DNA from: Limosilactobacillus ingluviei DSM 15946
GTDB taxonomy: Bacteria; Bacillota; Bacilli; Lactobacillales; Lactobacillaceae
Assembly: GCF_001435775.1 (NCBI RefSeq)
Contig: NZ_AZFK01000076.1
Location: forward strand, 1-64,000
Direction: 5' to 3'
DNA length: 64,000 nt
Positions within the stretch are counted from its first letter, which is position 1, and every line of letters starts with the position of its first letter. Shown here piece by piece: positions 18,145 through 28,610 of this stretch. The notes beneath the pieces were generated by a model that ran no database searches, was not told where the DNA came from, and saw only the letters and a list, made by a program, of their open reading frames with translations. Position numbers and translations under genes: made by a program.

Positions 18145-19077
18145 ATGTCGTACGCCAGTGAAGTCAAAAAGGAATTAACCGGGATCAAGGTCCACGCCGA
18201 TAATGCCAAGGCGGAACTGATGGCTTTGATCCGGATGAATGGGTCCCTGGGGATTGCCAACCAGCAAATGGTCCTGTCGGTGCAAACAGAAAGTCCGGCG
18301 ATTGCCCGGCGGATCTACTCCCTGTTGAAGGAATTTTTTGCCGTGGAATCGGAAATCGTCGTCCGGCGCAAGATGAAACTGAAAAAGAACAATACCTACG
18401 TGGTGCGCTTGCGCTACCGGGTCCAAGAGATCTTGGGCACCCTCGGGATTTTGGATGGCTTTAAGATTATGGAACGGGTGCCGACCGGAATGTTAAAAAA
18501 CGACCTGATGGTCCAATCCTATTTGCGGGGGGCCTTTTTGGCCGGCGGCTCGGTCAACAATCCGGAAACGTCACGCTACCACTTGGAAATCTATTCTTTG
18601 TACGAAGAACACAATGAAATGATTGCCAAGTTGATCAATCAGTTTGGGCTCAACGCCCGGACGACCAGCCGGCGCAGCGGCTACATCGTCTACTTAAAAG
18701 AAGCCGAAAAGATTGCCAACTTCTTGCAATTGATCGGGGCAACCTCGTCAATGCTGGAATTTGAAAACATCCGGATCGTGCGCGATATGCGCAATTCGGT
18801 CAACCGGCTGGTCAACTGCGAAAATGCCAACATGGATAAGGTCGCCACGGCTTCCAACAAACAAGTCGAAAATATTCGCCTGATTGAAGCCCGGGTCGGC
18901 TTAAGCAGCTTGCCTGCCAAGTTGCAAGACATTGCCCGAGCCCGGCTGGCCCACCAAGAGGTCAGTTTAAAAGAGCTGGGCAATTTGGTGCCGGGCGGCC
19001 CAATCTCTAAATCAGGGGTCAACCATCGTTTGCGCAAGCTGAATGCCTATGCCGAAAAATTACGTGCCGAAGCTTGA
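18145..19077 (+). CDS. whiA: WhiA DNA-binding protein
   Basis: A 310-residue protein with an N-terminal pair of LAGLIDADG-like segments (without nuclease function in WhiA) and a C-terminal helix-turn-helix ([26 protein letters not shown]). WhiA supports cell division and chromosome segregation in Firmicutes and development in actinobacteria. The block [24 protein letters not shown] is diagnostic. GGAGG precedes ATG 18145. The 83-base gap from yvcK holds an inverted repeat (GGGCTGG...CCAGCCC). Confidence 0.97.
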   Translation: MSYASEVKKELTGIKVHADNAKAELMALIRMNGSLGIANQQMVLSVQTESPAIARRIYSLLKEFFAVESEIVVRRKMKLKKNNTYVVRLRYRVQEILGTLGILDGFKIMERVPTGMLKNDLMVQSYLRGAFLAGGSVNNPETSRYHLEIYSLYEEHNEMIAKLINQFGLNARTTSRRSGYIVYLKEAEKIANFLQLIGATSSMLEFENIRIVRDMRNSVNRLVNCENANMDKVATASNKQVENIRLIEARVGLSSLPAKLQDIARARLAHQEVSLKELGNLVPGGPISKSGVNHRLRKLNAYAEKLRAEA

Positions 19078-19115
19078 TCACAAGGTACGTTTTGGTAGCG
19101 TTACCACTAGCTTAA

Positions 19116-19166
19116 CCACGCGCTTGTTCCCGATTGACGGGGGCTGGCGCGTTTGTACTTTTTTCA
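19116..19166 (+). terminator. Probable terminator of the rapZ-yvcK-whiA operon
   Basis: ACGCGC (19118-19123) pairs with GCGCGT (19147-19152), with an inner CCCG/CGGG hairpin, followed by TTTGTACTTTTTT. Confidence 0.65.
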
Positions 19167-19223
19167 CAAAATCTGGTGAATTCGGGGTGAAAAACTGTAC
19201 TTTTTGAGCAAGCGTGTTAAAAT
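19161..19223 (+). promoter_or_regulatory. gap promoter and flanking dyad
   Basis: CTGTAC (19195-19200), 17-bp spacer and an extended -10 TG-T-TAAAAT (19215-19223) form the likely promoter. TTTTCAC at 19161-19167 and GTGAAAA at 19187-19193 form a 7-bp inverted repeat just upstream, a possible operator. The usual regulator gene cggR is not next to gap in this window. Confidence 0.5.
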
Positions 19224-19272
19224 AATACTCGTACATTAATTATTTGTTTTCCTAAAAGGAGGAACTTACAGT

Positions 19273-20286
19273 ATGACTGTTAAGATTGGTATTAACGGTT
19301 TCGGCCGGATCGGTCGTTTGGCTTTCCGTCGGATTCACGAATTGAACTCTTCCGACATCGAAGTTGTTGCCATCAACGACTTGACGACTCCTTCCATGTT
19401 GGCTTACTTGCTGAAGTACGACTCTACGCACGGCAAGTTCCCAGGTGAAGTTTCTGCTTACGACGAAGGGATCATCGTTGACGGCAAGAAGTACCCAGTT
19501 TACGCTGAACGCGACGCTAAGAACATTCCTTGGGTTAAGAACGACGGCGTTGACTTCGTTCTGGAATGTACTGGTTTCTACACTTCAGCTGAAAAGTCCC
19601 AAGCACACTTGGATGCCGGTGCTAAGCGGGTTCTGATTTCTGCCCCAGCTGGTAACATCCCAACGGTTGTGCCAGGGGTTAACCTGGACACGCTGAAGGC
19701 AGAAGACAAGATCGTTTCTGCAGGTTCCTGCACGACGTCTTGCTTGGCCCCAATGGCTTACTTCTTGAACAAGGACTTCGGTCTGAAGGTTGGGACGATG
19801 ACGACGGTTCACGCCTTCACTTCTACGCAAGCAATCTTGGATGGCCCTCGTGGCAAGAAGATGCGTAACAACCGGACTGCTTCTACCAACACGATTCCTC
19901 ACTCTTCTGGGGCTGCTAAGGCTATCGGTCTGGTAATCCCTGAATTGAACGGTAAGCTGTCTGGTCACGCCCAAAGGGTTGGTGTGGTTGACGGTTCCTT
20001 GACTGAATTGGTTTCCATCCTGGACAAGAAGACCACGGTTGAAGAAATCAACGCCGCAATGAAGAAGGCAACCGAAGGCAACGAAGCTTACGGTTACACT
20101 GAAGACCCAATCGTATCTTCAGACATCATCGGCTCCACGTTTGGTTCTGTCTTTGACCCATCCCAAACGGAAATCATGGAAGCCGAAGACGGTACGCAAT
20201 TAGTTAAGACGGTTGCTTGGTACGACAACGAATACGGGTTCACTTCCAACATGATCCGGACCCTGATTCACTTCGCTACCCTGTAA
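19273..20286 (+). CDS. gap: Glyceraldehyde-3-phosphate dehydrogenase
   Basis: A 337-residue GAPDH that oxidises glyceraldehyde-3-phosphate with NAD+ and phosphate. The Rossmann start [16 protein letters not shown], the catalytic Cys in [13 protein letters not shown], and [10 protein letters not shown] are visible, as is the end [16 protein letters not shown]. Codons are strongly biased toward favoured ones (GTT, AAC, GAA, AAG, CCA), marking very high expression, unlike the genes on either side. GGAGGA precedes ATG. A terminator separates it from pgk, so gap message probably exceeds pgk message. Confidence 0.98.
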   Translation: MTVKIGINGFGRIGRLAFRRIHELNSSDIEVVAINDLTTPSMLAYLLKYDSTHGKFPGEVSAYDEGIIVDGKKYPVYAERDAKNIPWVKNDGVDFVLECTGFYTSAEKSQAHLDAGAKRVLISAPAGNIPTVVPGVNLDTLKAEDKIVSAGSCTTSCLAPMAYFLNKDFGLKVGTMTTVHAFTSTQAILDGPRGKKMRNNRTASTNTIPHSSGAAKAIGLVIPELNGKLSGHAQRVGVVDGSLTELVSILDKKTTVEEINAAMKKATEGNEAYGYTEDPIVSSDIIGSTFGSVFDPSQTEIMEAEDGTQLVKTVAWYDNEYGFTSNMIRTLIHFATL

Positions 20287-20310
20287 TGGTTGGCTAAGGG
20301 CAAATTTTTT

Positions 20311-20344
20311 AAGGTGGGAGGAGGCGACTCCGCCCACCTTTTTT
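20311..20344 (+). terminator. Terminator or attenuator between gap and pgk
   Basis: AAGGTGGG (20311-20318) pairs with CCCACCTT (20333-20340), followed by TTTT. It sits 26 bases before the pgk start and probably lets only part of transcription read into pgk. Confidence 0.85.
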
Positions 20345-20369
20345 GAAAAAGAGAGGAGTTAGCAAGTTT

Positions 20370-21575
20370 ATGGCTAAATTAACCGTAGCAGATCTTCAAT
20401 TAGAAGGTAAAAAGGTATTGATGCGGGTCGACTTCAACGTGCCGGTTAAAGACGGAGTCGTTGGGGATGACAACCGGATCGTGGCAGCTTTGCCAACGAT
20501 CAAGTACGTCTTGGACCACAAGGGGAAGGCAATTCTCTTCTCCCACTTGGGCCGGATCAAGAAGGAAGAAGACAAGCCCGGCCTGTCGATGCGGCCAGTC
20601 GCTGAAAAGCTGTCCAACCTGCTCAACAAGCCGGTAACCTTTGTGCCGGTAACCCGTGGGGCACAACTGGAAGAAGCCATTGACCAAATGCAAGACGGTG
20701 ATGTTTTGGTTGTGCAAAACACCCGTTACGAAGACGTAATTGACGGTGAATACGTTAAGCATGAATCCGGCAATGACCCTGAATTGGGCAAGTACTGGGC
20801 TTCCTTAGGGGATGTCTTTGTCAACGATGCCTTTGGGACGGCCCACCGTAAGCACGCTTCCAACGTGGGGATTGCCACGAACATGCCTGGCAAGGCCGCA
20901 GCTGGGTTCTTGATGGAAAAGGAAATCAAGTTCTTGGGTGACGCCGTGGACAACCCAGTTCACCCCTTCGTTGCTATCCTCGGGGGTGCCAAGGTTTCTG
21001 ACAAGATCGGCGTGATCACCAACCTGTTAGCCAAGGCGGACAAGATCATCGTTGGTGGGGGGATGGCCTACACCTTCAAAGCCGCTAAGGGCGAAAAGGT
21101 GGGGAACTCCCTGGTTGAACAAGACAAGATCGACTTGGCCAAGGACTTGCTGGCGAAGGCCGAAGGCAAGTTGGTCCTGCCAGTTGACGACGTGGTAGCC
21201 GACAAGTTTGCCAACGACGCTGACAGCAAGGTCGTTGAAGGCGACATTGAAGATGGCTGGATGGGCTTAGACATTGGTCCGAAGTCCGTTGAACTCTTCA
21301 AGAACACCCTGGCCGACGCGAAGACGGTCGTTTGGAACGGGCCAATGGGCGTCTTTGAAATGCCGAACTTTGCCAAGGGGACGCTGGAAGTCGGTAAGTT
21401 CCTCGGGACCTTGTCTGATGCTACGACGATCGTAGGTGGGGGTGACTCCACGGCGGCCGCTAAGCAACTCGGGATTGCCGACAAGCTGACGCACATCTCC
21501 ACTGGTGGTGGGGCTTCCTTGACTTACTTGGAAGGCCAACCATTACCAGGGATCGTGGCTTTATCTGAAAAGTAA
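20370..21575 (+). CDS. pgk: Phosphoglycerate kinase
   Basis: A 401-residue PGK, which makes ATP from 1,3-bisphosphoglycerate. The RVDFNVP start, [28 protein letters not shown] and GGGDSTAAA blocks are all present and in order. ATG 20370 follows GAGAGGA; the reading frame extends nine codons upstream without support. Codon use is optimized like gap. A strong terminator follows, separating it from tpiA. Confidence 0.98.
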   Translation: MAKLTVADLQLEGKKVLMRVDFNVPVKDGVVGDDNRIVAALPTIKYVLDHKGKAILFSHLGRIKKEEDKPGLSMRPVAEKLSNLLNKPVTFVPVTRGAQLEEAIDQMQDGDVLVVQNTRYEDVIDGEYVKHESGNDPELGKYWASLGDVFVNDAFGTAHRKHASNVGIATNMPGKAAAGFLMEKEIKFLGDAVDNPVHPFVAILGGAKVSDKIGVITNLLAKADKIIVGGGMAYTFKAAKGEKVGNSLVEQDKIDLAKDLLAKAEGKLVLPVDDVVADKFANDADSKVVEGDIEDGWMGLDIGPKSVELFKNTLADAKTVVWNGPMGVFEMPNFAKGTLEVGKFLGTLSDATTIVGGGDSTAAAKQLGIADKLTHISTGGGASLTYLEGQPLPGIVALSEK

Positions 21576-21589
21576 TTTTTTTATAATGC

Positions 21590-21619
21590 GAGGCGCTCTT
21601 GAAAGAGCGTCTCTTTTTT
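21590..21619 (+). terminator. Terminator of pgk
   Basis: GAGGCGCTCT (21590-21599) pairs with AGAGCGTCTC (21604-21613), followed by TTTTTTG. Confidence 0.92.
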
Positions 21620-21643
21620 GTTTACAATCAAACCGGACGTTTA

Positions 21644-21652
21644 TGGTAAAAT
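21644..21652 (+). promoter_or_regulatory. Extended -10 promoter of tpiA
   Basis: TG-G-TAAAAT at 21644-21652, 43 bases before tpiA and after the pgk terminator, so tpiA seems to have its own weak promoter. Confidence 0.55.
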
Positions 21653-21694
21653 AGATCAAAACGTTGGTAAAAAGCCGAAGAAGGGAGCGATTGA

Positions 21695-22489
21695 ATGCGC
21701 AAGCCGTTAATTGTTGGCAATTGGAAGATGTACAAGACGATTACCGAGGCGGTGGCCTACGTTGATCGAATCAAGGCGCAGTTGCCACCGGCCGATCAGG
21801 TGGAGGTGGAACTGGCGGTGCCGACCCTGTTTTTGCAATCGCTGGTGGAACGCACCCGGGGGACCAACCTTAAGATTGCGGCGGAAAATTGCTTTTACCA
21901 AGATGAGGGGGCTTTTACCGGGGAGACCAGTCCCGTGGCTCTGCGTGAGCTAGGCATTAAGCACGTCATCCTTGGTCACTCGGAGCGGCGCCGGCTCTTT
22001 TACGAAAGTGATGCCGTCGTCAACCAAAAAGTGCACGCCGCCCTGCAAGCTGGGATCTGCCCCTTGCTGTGCGTGGATGAAACGATGAAGCGCCAGGTTC
22101 AAGGCGACCGGGTCCAGTGGGTGGTCAGTCAGGTTCTGACCGGCTTGGCGGGCGTGACTGCGGCCCAACTGCCCCGAGTGACCTTGGCCTACGAACCCAG
22201 TTGGGCGATCGGGGCCGGCAAGGCGGCCGCGACCCCGAGCGAAGCGAACGAAGGGTGTTATTTGATTCGCCAGACCCTGGCCAGGCTGTATGGTGAATCA
22301 GCGGCCGCTCGGGTCCGGATCCTCTATGGCGGCAGTGTCAACCAGACCAATCTACCGGCGCTCTTGGCCCAGTCCGATATCGATGGGGTCTTGATTGGCC
22401 GGGCCAGCCTGGATCCGGCGGTCTTTTTACAAATGGTGGCGGTGGCCCAGCAAATCACAAATGGAAATGACGAAGGGAGTTCGAAATGA
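21695..22489 (+). CDS. tpiA: Triosephosphate isomerase
   Basis: A 264-residue TIM-barrel isomerase linking DHAP and glyceraldehyde-3-phosphate. The catalytic residues are in place: Lys in VGNWKMYK, His in LGHSERR, and Glu in AYEPSWAIG, with the phosphate-binding YGGSVN near the end. Codon use lacks the optimization seen in gap, pgk and eno. The stop overlaps the guanine deaminase start by 4 bases (ATGA). Low expression would fit a phosphoketolase-based heterofermenter, where GAP is made directly. Confidence 0.96.
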   Translation: MRKPLIVGNWKMYKTITEAVAYVDRIKAQLPPADQVEVELAVPTLFLQSLVERTRGTNLKIAAENCFYQDEGAFTGETSPVALRELGIKHVILGHSERRRLFYESDAVVNQKVHAALQAGICPLLCVDETMKRQVQGDRVQWVVSQVLTGLAGVTAAQLPRVTLAYEPSWAIGAGKAAATPSEANEGCYLIRQTLARLYGESAAARVRILYGGSVNQTNLPALLAQSDIDGVLIGRASLDPAVFLQMVAVAQQITNGNDEGSSK

Positions 22490-23817
22490 TTACCCGTGCC
22501 TTAGTGGGGGATGCTTACACCCCCGTAAATGCGAATGAAGTTGCCTACTTACCCCAAGCCTTGATTGAAATTGATTCCAGCGGCCGGATTGACCGGGTGA
22601 CTCCGGCGGCTGATCCGTCCTATGCGGCCCGGCTGAAAGCAGCGGAGGTCCAGCACTTGGTTGAACATTTGCCAGCCGACCAAGTGATTTGGCCCGGCTT
22701 TGTTGATCTGCACGTCCACGCGCCCCAATGGCCCCAAGCTGGCTTGGCCCTGGACAAACCGTTAGCAGCCTGGCTGAATGATTACACCTTCCCCTTGGAA
22801 GCTAAGTATGATGATCTGGCCTTTGCCAAACGGGTTTATCACGAACTGGTCCATGAATTGTTAAGCCAGGGGACGACGACGGTCCTCTTCTTTGGCACGA
22901 TTCATACCGCCGCCAACCTGGAGCTGGCCCGCCAATGCATGCAGCAAGGCCTGCGGGCGGCGATTGGCCGGGTGGCCATGGACAATCCCGACCAGACGCC
23001 GGACTACTACCGCGATGCTTCGGCTGGCGAAGCGGTGGCGGCGACCGAACGCTTTATCCACCAACTCAAAGAGCTCGGGGCGGAAAATCCCCTGGCCCCG
23101 CTGCCGGTGATTACCCCGCGCTTCGTGCCGTCCTGCAGCGATGAAGCCTTGGCCGGCTTAGGCCGCCTGGCGCACCAGTATGATCTGCCGATCCAAACCC
23201 ACGTCAGTGAAAGCAACTGGGAGCATCAGTACGCCATCGATCGCTTTGGGATGCACGACGCGGCTGTCTTGGACCACTTTGGCCTGTTGACGGAAAAGGC
23301 GGTCTTAGCCCACGGGACCCAATTGGCCCCAAAAGACCAGGCCTTGCTGCGCGAGCGGGGGAGTGCCTTGGCCCACTGCCCGATTTCCAACGCCTACTTT
23401 GGTAATGGGGTACTGCCGGTGCAGGAATTACTGGCGGCGGGCAATCAAGTGGGACTTGGAACCGATATTTCCGGCGGTTATTCCCCGAGTCTGTACGATA
23501 ATCTGCGCCACGCCGTTGCCCTTTCCCAGGTGCGCAACGACGGGGTGACTACTCAGGATGCCGGGGCCGTGGGGTCGCGCATCAGTATGACGACGGCCTT
23601 TTACTTGGCCACGCTCGGCGGGGCCCGGGCCTTGCACTTGCCAGTCGGGCAGGTGCAAGCGGGGTGCTTGGCCGATCTGCAGGTGGTCAGCGACAGGTTT
23701 ACCCGGCCGGCCGAAAGCCCGCAGGACCGGTTTGAACGCTTAATGTATCAGACTACGGCCCGGGAATTGCGCCAGGTGATCGTGCATGGTGAAACGGTGA
23801 TTGACCACGCCGGGTAG
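22486..23817 (+). CDS. guaD: Guanine deaminase-type amidohydrolase
   Basis: A 443-residue amidohydrolase most like guanine deaminase, which converts guanine to xanthine. Metal-binding and catalytic motifs are seen: HxH in FVDLHVHAPQWPQAG, TFPLEAKYDDL, QTHVSESNWEH, LAHGTQL, AHCPISNAYFGNGV and GLGTDISGGYS. The LDKPLAAWLNDYTFPLEAK block is typical of GuaD and not of other deaminases. It overlaps tpiA by 4 bases, so the two are translationally coupled, an unusual partnership. Assignment as guanine rather than another purine or pterin deaminase is by motif resemblance. Confidence 0.85.
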   Translation: MITRALVGDAYTPVNANEVAYLPQALIEIDSSGRIDRVTPAADPSYAARLKAAEVQHLVEHLPADQVIWPGFVDLHVHAPQWPQAGLALDKPLAAWLNDYTFPLEAKYDDLAFAKRVYHELVHELLSQGTTTVLFFGTIHTAANLELARQCMQQGLRAAIGRVAMDNPDQTPDYYRDASAGEAVAATERFIHQLKELGAENPLAPLPVITPRFVPSCSDEALAGLGRLAHQYDLPIQTHVSESNWEHQYAIDRFGMHDAAVLDHFGLLTEKAVLAHGTQLAPKDQALLRERGSALAHCPISNAYFGNGVLPVQELLAAGNQVGLGTDISGGYSPSLYDNLRHAVALSQVRNDGVTTQDAGAVGSRISMTTAFYLATLGGARALHLPVGQVQAGCLADLQVVSDRFTRPAESPQDRFERLMYQTTARELRQVIVHGETVIDHAG

Positions 23818-23858
23818 AAAAAAGCGGGACCAGAGCACAGCTGCTTTGGCCCCGCTTT
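23816..23858 (-). terminator. Terminator between the convergent guaD and PAS genes
   Basis: AAAGCGGG (23821-23828) pairs with CCCGCTTT (23851-23858). The T tract lies on the minus strand, so it mainly ends the PAS gene. Confidence 0.75.
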
Positions 23859-23863
23859 AGCGG

Positions 23864-24283
23864 TTAATGACGAAAAATTTGCTTGAAGTTGCGCCACCAG
23901 CGCCCCTTGACTTGGTGGTTGGCGACGGGTTGGGTGACCTCTACGCAGCCCAGGTAGGCGCCTTGGTCATCGTGCAGGGCGTAAAAGGCGATGTTGACCG
24001 GCTGGCCGTGGTGGGTAATCAAGAGCGAAATTGACTGCCGCTCCCCGTGGTGCATCTGGTCCAAGACCGCCTGGACCCGGGCCTTAGAATGGCTGGGGTG
24101 GACGGCTAAGACGTGCTTGCCCAGGTCGGCTTCGGTCCGGGTAAAGAGGCGGTGGTCGTTCATTGAGGACCAGCGGATGATGTCGTCTTGGTCAAGCAAG
24201 TCAAATTCGACTGGAATGGTTTGAAAAATTGCGCTGAGCTGTGCCAGGGTCAGTTGGCCCCCGGGCAAGTGAATGGTTTCCAT
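23864..24283 (-). CDS. PAS-domain protein
   Basis: A 139-residue protein with one PAS domain. Typical features are FQTIPVEFDLLDQDDIIRWSS, FTRTEADLGKHVLAVHPSHSKARV, ITHHGQPVNIAFYALHDDQGAYLGCVEVTQPV. This arrangement resembles the C-terminal PAS of DUF438-type proteins, so it may sense a small ligand or redox state. No output domain is attached. The reading frame extends 19 codons upstream, but ATG 24283 with GAGG before it and the conserved METIHLPGG start are preferred. It is transcribed opposite to guaD and away from the TMEM175-like gene. Confidence 0.8.
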   Translation of the reverse strand: METIHLPGGQLTLAQLSAIFQTIPVEFDLLDQDDIIRWSSMNDHRLFTRTEADLGKHVLAVHPSHSKARVQAVLDQMHHGERQSISLLITHHGQPVNIAFYALHDDQGAYLGCVEVTQPVANHQVKGRWWRNFKQIFRH

Positions 24284-24409
24284 GCAAGTAAGCCTCGTTT
24301 CGTTAATGTTAAGATAATAATAACGATGTGCTCCCGGCAATCTTCAAGAAACGTCAAAATTGATGCTCGATCAATCGCTTGATAAGATCGAAGGGAAAGA
24401 ATGTGACAG

Positions 24410-25012
24410 ATGATGCCGAAAAGTCGGATGGAAGTGTTTAGTGATGGGGTGTTGGCGATTGTGATCACGATCATGGTCTTGGAGCTGCACGAACCCACCG
24501 GGGCTAGCTTTGCGGCCTTAAAGCAGGTCGCGCCGACCTTTGTCGCCTACCTGCTCAGTTACGCTTACGTCGGAATCTACTGGAATAATCACCACCACCT
24601 GGTGGCTGCGCTCAAGCAAGCCTCGGGGGAAATTTTGTGGGCCAACCTCTTTTGGATCTTTTGGATGTCCTTGATGCCTTGGGCGACCCAGTGGCTGGGC
24701 AGCCATTTATTTGCGACGGCGCCGACCGTGGTTTATGGGGGCGTGCTGTTGATGTGTTCGCTCTCATATTACCTTTTGCAGACCGCCGTCTTGCGCCAAG
24801 CCGGTCGGGACTCGGCGTTGGTGGCCTTGTTTGGGCGCGATTTAAAGGGCAAGCTCAGCGTGGCCACGTACCTCTTGGCCACCTTGAGTGGCTTTGGCTG
24901 GCCGGCCGTTAGCTACTTGCTGTTGACCATCATGGCGGTGGTTTGGTTGATCCCCGATACCCGGATTGAACGTTTTTACCAACAACGGGCCACGCAAGGA
25001 TCTGTGAAGTAA
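24410..25012 (+). CDS. TMEM175/DUF1211-family membrane protein
   Basis: A 200-residue membrane protein with the hallmark R-x-x-x-F-S-D-G-V (RMEVFSDGVLAIVITIMVLEL) near the N-terminus, then about five to six hydrophobic helices (for example AYLLSYAYVGIYWNNHHHLVA). The family includes bacterial potassium channels related to lysosomal TMEM175, assembled as oligomers. An alternative start is the adjacent ATG at 24413. It stands alone between the PAS gene and eno. Confidence 0.85.
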   Translation: MMPKSRMEVFSDGVLAIVITIMVLELHEPTGASFAALKQVAPTFVAYLLSYAYVGIYWNNHHHLVAALKQASGEILWANLFWIFWMSLMPWATQWLGSHLFATAPTVVYGGVLLMCSLSYYLLQTAVLRQAGRDSALVALFGRDLKGKLSVATYLLATLSGFGWPAVSYLLLTIMAVVWLIPDTRIERFYQQRATQGSVK

Positions 25013-25094
25013 GCGCCGTAAAAAAAGTTGCGAAAATTGCGGCGATCAGATCAACGATGGTAGCGGTTCCGCCAAAACGGGTGGGCAATCCTAC

Positions 25095-25123
25095 TTGTTT
25101 TAAGCTGAACAAAATAATACAAT
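25095..25123 (+). promoter_or_regulatory. eno promoter
   Basis: TTGTTT (25095-25100), 17-bp spacer, TACAAT (25118-25123), 51 bases before the ATG. Confidence 0.75.
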
Positions 25124-25138
25124 GGACAATGTAAGTAA

Positions 25139-26497
<1,359 letters not shown>

Positions 26498-26520
26498 TCA
26501 ACAGTTAACGATCCAAATTA

Positions 26521-26566
26521 AAAGTGCCGTGGGGCTTTCATTATTGAAAGCTCACCGGCGCTTTTT
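26521..26566 (+). terminator. Terminator of eno
   Basis: AAAGTGCCG pairs with CGGCGCTTT with an inner GAGCTTTCA/GGGCTTTCA-type helix, followed by T's. Confidence 0.85.
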
Positions 26567-26598
26567 AGTTTAATTAAGAATCGATGAGAAGCCGTTGA

Positions 26599-26627
26599 TT
26601 GAACTTTTAGATGGCTTCCCCTATAAT
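26599..26627 (+). promoter_or_regulatory. Promoter of the amino acid permease
   Basis: TTGAAC (26599-26604), exactly 17 bases, TATAAT (26622-26627). A strong sigma-A promoter. Confidence 0.85.
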
Positions 26628-26696
26628 TTTAAGCAGTGCTGATTGACGGGGATCTGCGCCAAGATCAAGGGTCAACAGCGAATAGGAGGAAAGAAA

Positions 26697-28091
26697 ATGG
26701 CAAAGAATAAAATCGGGGCCCCAGCCCTTAGCCGGACGATGACGGCGGGTCAGATGGAAATGATTTCCCTCGGGGGCGCGATTGGGGTCGGCCTCTTTAT
26801 GGGCTCGACGGCGTCCATTAAGTGGACTGGGCCGTCCGTCTTGCTAGCTTACGCTTTTGTGGGGCTGTTGCTGTATATCGTGATGCGGTCCTTGGGGGAA
26901 ATGATCTACTTAAATCCGGGAACCGGGTCCTTTGCGGATTACGCGACGGAATACGTGCACCCCTTGGCGGGTTACCTCGCGAAGTGGGCCAACGTCTTTG
27001 AATACATTGTCGTCGGCATGTCCGAAGTGGTGGCGGCGACCGAATACTTGAAGTATTGGTGGCCGCAGATCTCGCCCCTCTGGTCGGGGTTGATTATCAT
27101 TGCCTTTTTGGTATTAGCCAACCTGGCCAGTGCCAAATCATATGGTTCCTTGGAATTTTGGTTTGCGATGATTAAGGTTGTCACGATCATCTTTATGATC
27201 ATCCTGGGCCTCTTGGTAATCTTCTTTGGCTTTGGTAACGGCGGCCATCCGACCGGGTTTTCCAACCTATGGTCCCACGGTGGTTTCTTCACCGGTGGGG
27301 TGAGCGGCTTCTTCTTCTCGATGTCGATTATTGTCGGTTCCTACCAGGGGATTGAATTACTGGGGATTTCGGCCGGGGAAGTGGCTAATCCGCAAAAAGC
27401 GGTCGTTAAATCCGTCAAGTCCGTCCTTTTGCGGATCTTGATCTTCTACATCGGGGCGATCTTTGTGATTGTTACGATCTACCCGTGGAACCAACTCAGT
27501 TCCCTTGGCTCGCCATTTGTGTCCACCTTTGCTAAGGTTGGGATCACGGCCGCGGCGTCGATCATTAACTTCGTGGTTTTAACGGCGGCCTTGTCCGGGG
27601 CGAACTCGGGGATTTACTCGTCCAGTCGGATGCTCTTTAAATTGGCCCACGAAGGCGATGCGCCCAAACTCTTTGGTCGCCTGTCCAAGCGGATTGTCCC
27701 AGACGCGGCGATCTTAGGAATCTCTGGGGGGATTTTGCTTGGCTTTATCATTGACTTGATTGCCGCTTCGCAAAACAAGTCGATGTCAGATCTGTTCGTG
27801 ATCGTCTTTTCTTCGTCGGTCTTGCCAGGGATGATTCCGTGGTTTGTGATTCTGTTGGCGGAATTGAAGTTCCGCAAGCACAATCCGAACCTGATGGTTG
27901 ACCACCCCTTTAAATTACCGCTGTACCCGTTCTCAAATTACTTTGCGATCGTGGCCCTGTTGGTAATTGTGGCCTTCATGTTTGTGAATCCGGATACCCG
28001 GGTCTCGGTGATTGCCGGGTTGGCCGTCTTGGTGGTGGCCACGGCGGTTTACTTGATTCGTTACCGGGGCAACTTGCGCAAGGAAAATTAA
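26697..28091 (+). CDS. AAT-family amino acid permease
   Basis: A 464-residue permease of the APC superfamily, AAT family, with 12 predicted helices. MEMISLGGAIGVGLFMGS (TM1, the substrate-binding G-A-I-G motif) and GISAGEVANPQKAV are typical of D-serine/alanine/glycine (CycA) or GABA/proline-type permeases. ATG 26697 follows AGGAGGAAAG; the frame extends 18 codons upstream with no ribosome binding site. It imports amino acids by proton symport in this family. Substrate not fixed by sequence. Confidence 0.9.
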   Translation: MAKNKIGAPALSRTMTAGQMEMISLGGAIGVGLFMGSTASIKWTGPSVLLAYAFVGLLLYIVMRSLGEMIYLNPGTGSFADYATEYVHPLAGYLAKWANVFEYIVVGMSEVVAATEYLKYWWPQISPLWSGLIIIAFLVLANLASAKSYGSLEFWFAMIKVVTIIFMIILGLLVIFFGFGNGGHPTGFSNLWSHGGFFTGGVSGFFFSMSIIVGSYQGIELLGISAGEVANPQKAVVKSVKSVLLRILIFYIGAIFVIVTIYPWNQLSSLGSPFVSTFAKVGITAAASIINFVVLTAALSGANSGIYSSSRMLFKLAHEGDAPKLFGRLSKRIVPDAAILGISGGILLGFIIDLIAASQNKSMSDLFVIVFSSSVLPGMIPWFVILLAELKFRKHNPNLMVDHPFKLPLYPFSNYFAIVALLVIVAFMFVNPDTRVSVIAGLAVLVVATAVYLIRYRGNLRKEN

Positions 28092-28099
28092 TGATGATC

Positions 28100-28136
28100 A
28101 GCAGTCGGCCTTCGTTTTTGGGCGGGCTGCTTTTTT
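28100..28136 (+). terminator. Terminator of the permease gene
   Basis: AGCAG/CTGCT (28100-28104 with 28127-28131) with inner GGCC-side pairing and TTTTTT. The T tract runs directly into the ribosome binding site of the next gene. Confidence 0.7.
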
Positions 28137-28148
28137 GGAGGAAAAAAG

Positions 28149-28526
28149 ATGTTTAATGAAATTCATCACCTGGCCATCATTGGCAGCGATTATGCGAAAA
28201 GCAAGCATTTTTACGTTGATTTACTAGGGTTTACTCTCATCCGGGAAAATTACCGGCCCGATCGGGGTGATTACAAGCTGGACCTGGCCTGCGGCGACCA
28301 AGAAATCGAACTCTTTATTCGCCCCGAGGCACCCCAGCGGCCCTCGTATCCCGAAGCCTTGGGCCTGCGTCACCTGGCCTTTCGCGTGGCGGATGTCGCG
28401 GCGACCGTGCAAGCCTTGACGGCGAAGGGGATTGAAACGGAACCGATCCGGGTCGATCCCTTTACCCACGGCAAAATGACCTTTTTCTTTGATCCGGATG
28501 GCTTGCCGCTGGAAATTCACGAATAA
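28149..28526 (+). CDS. VOC-family metalloprotein (YaeR/GloA2-like)
   Basis: A 125-residue vicinal-oxygen-chelate protein. Four metal-ligand positions are visible: His in IHHLAI, Glu in QEIELFIR, His in GLRHLAFRV, and Glu in LPLEIHE. The length and LTAKGIETEPIRVDPFTHGKMTFFFDPDG match the glyoxalase-I-like YaeR group of Firmicutes, whose substrate is not established. GGAGG precedes ATG; it overlaps the tail of the permease terminator. Confidence 0.88.
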   Translation: MFNEIHHLAIIGSDYAKSKHFYVDLLGFTLIRENYRPDRGDYKLDLACGDQEIELFIRPEAPQRPSYPEALGLRHLAFRVADVAATVQALTAKGIETEPIRVDPFTHGKMTFFFDPDGLPLEIHE

Positions 28527-28610
28527 CGGGGATTTGCAACCGTTCTCACCGTCCGCAGCACCGCAAAGCGTGGTAAACTCGGTAGGGAAATTAATTTTGA
28601 GGTGATGCAA

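Noticed and set aside
19204-19223. cre site at the gap promoter
   Set aside because: CAAGCG at 19209-19214 has only the core, and flanking positions miss the consensus at several places.
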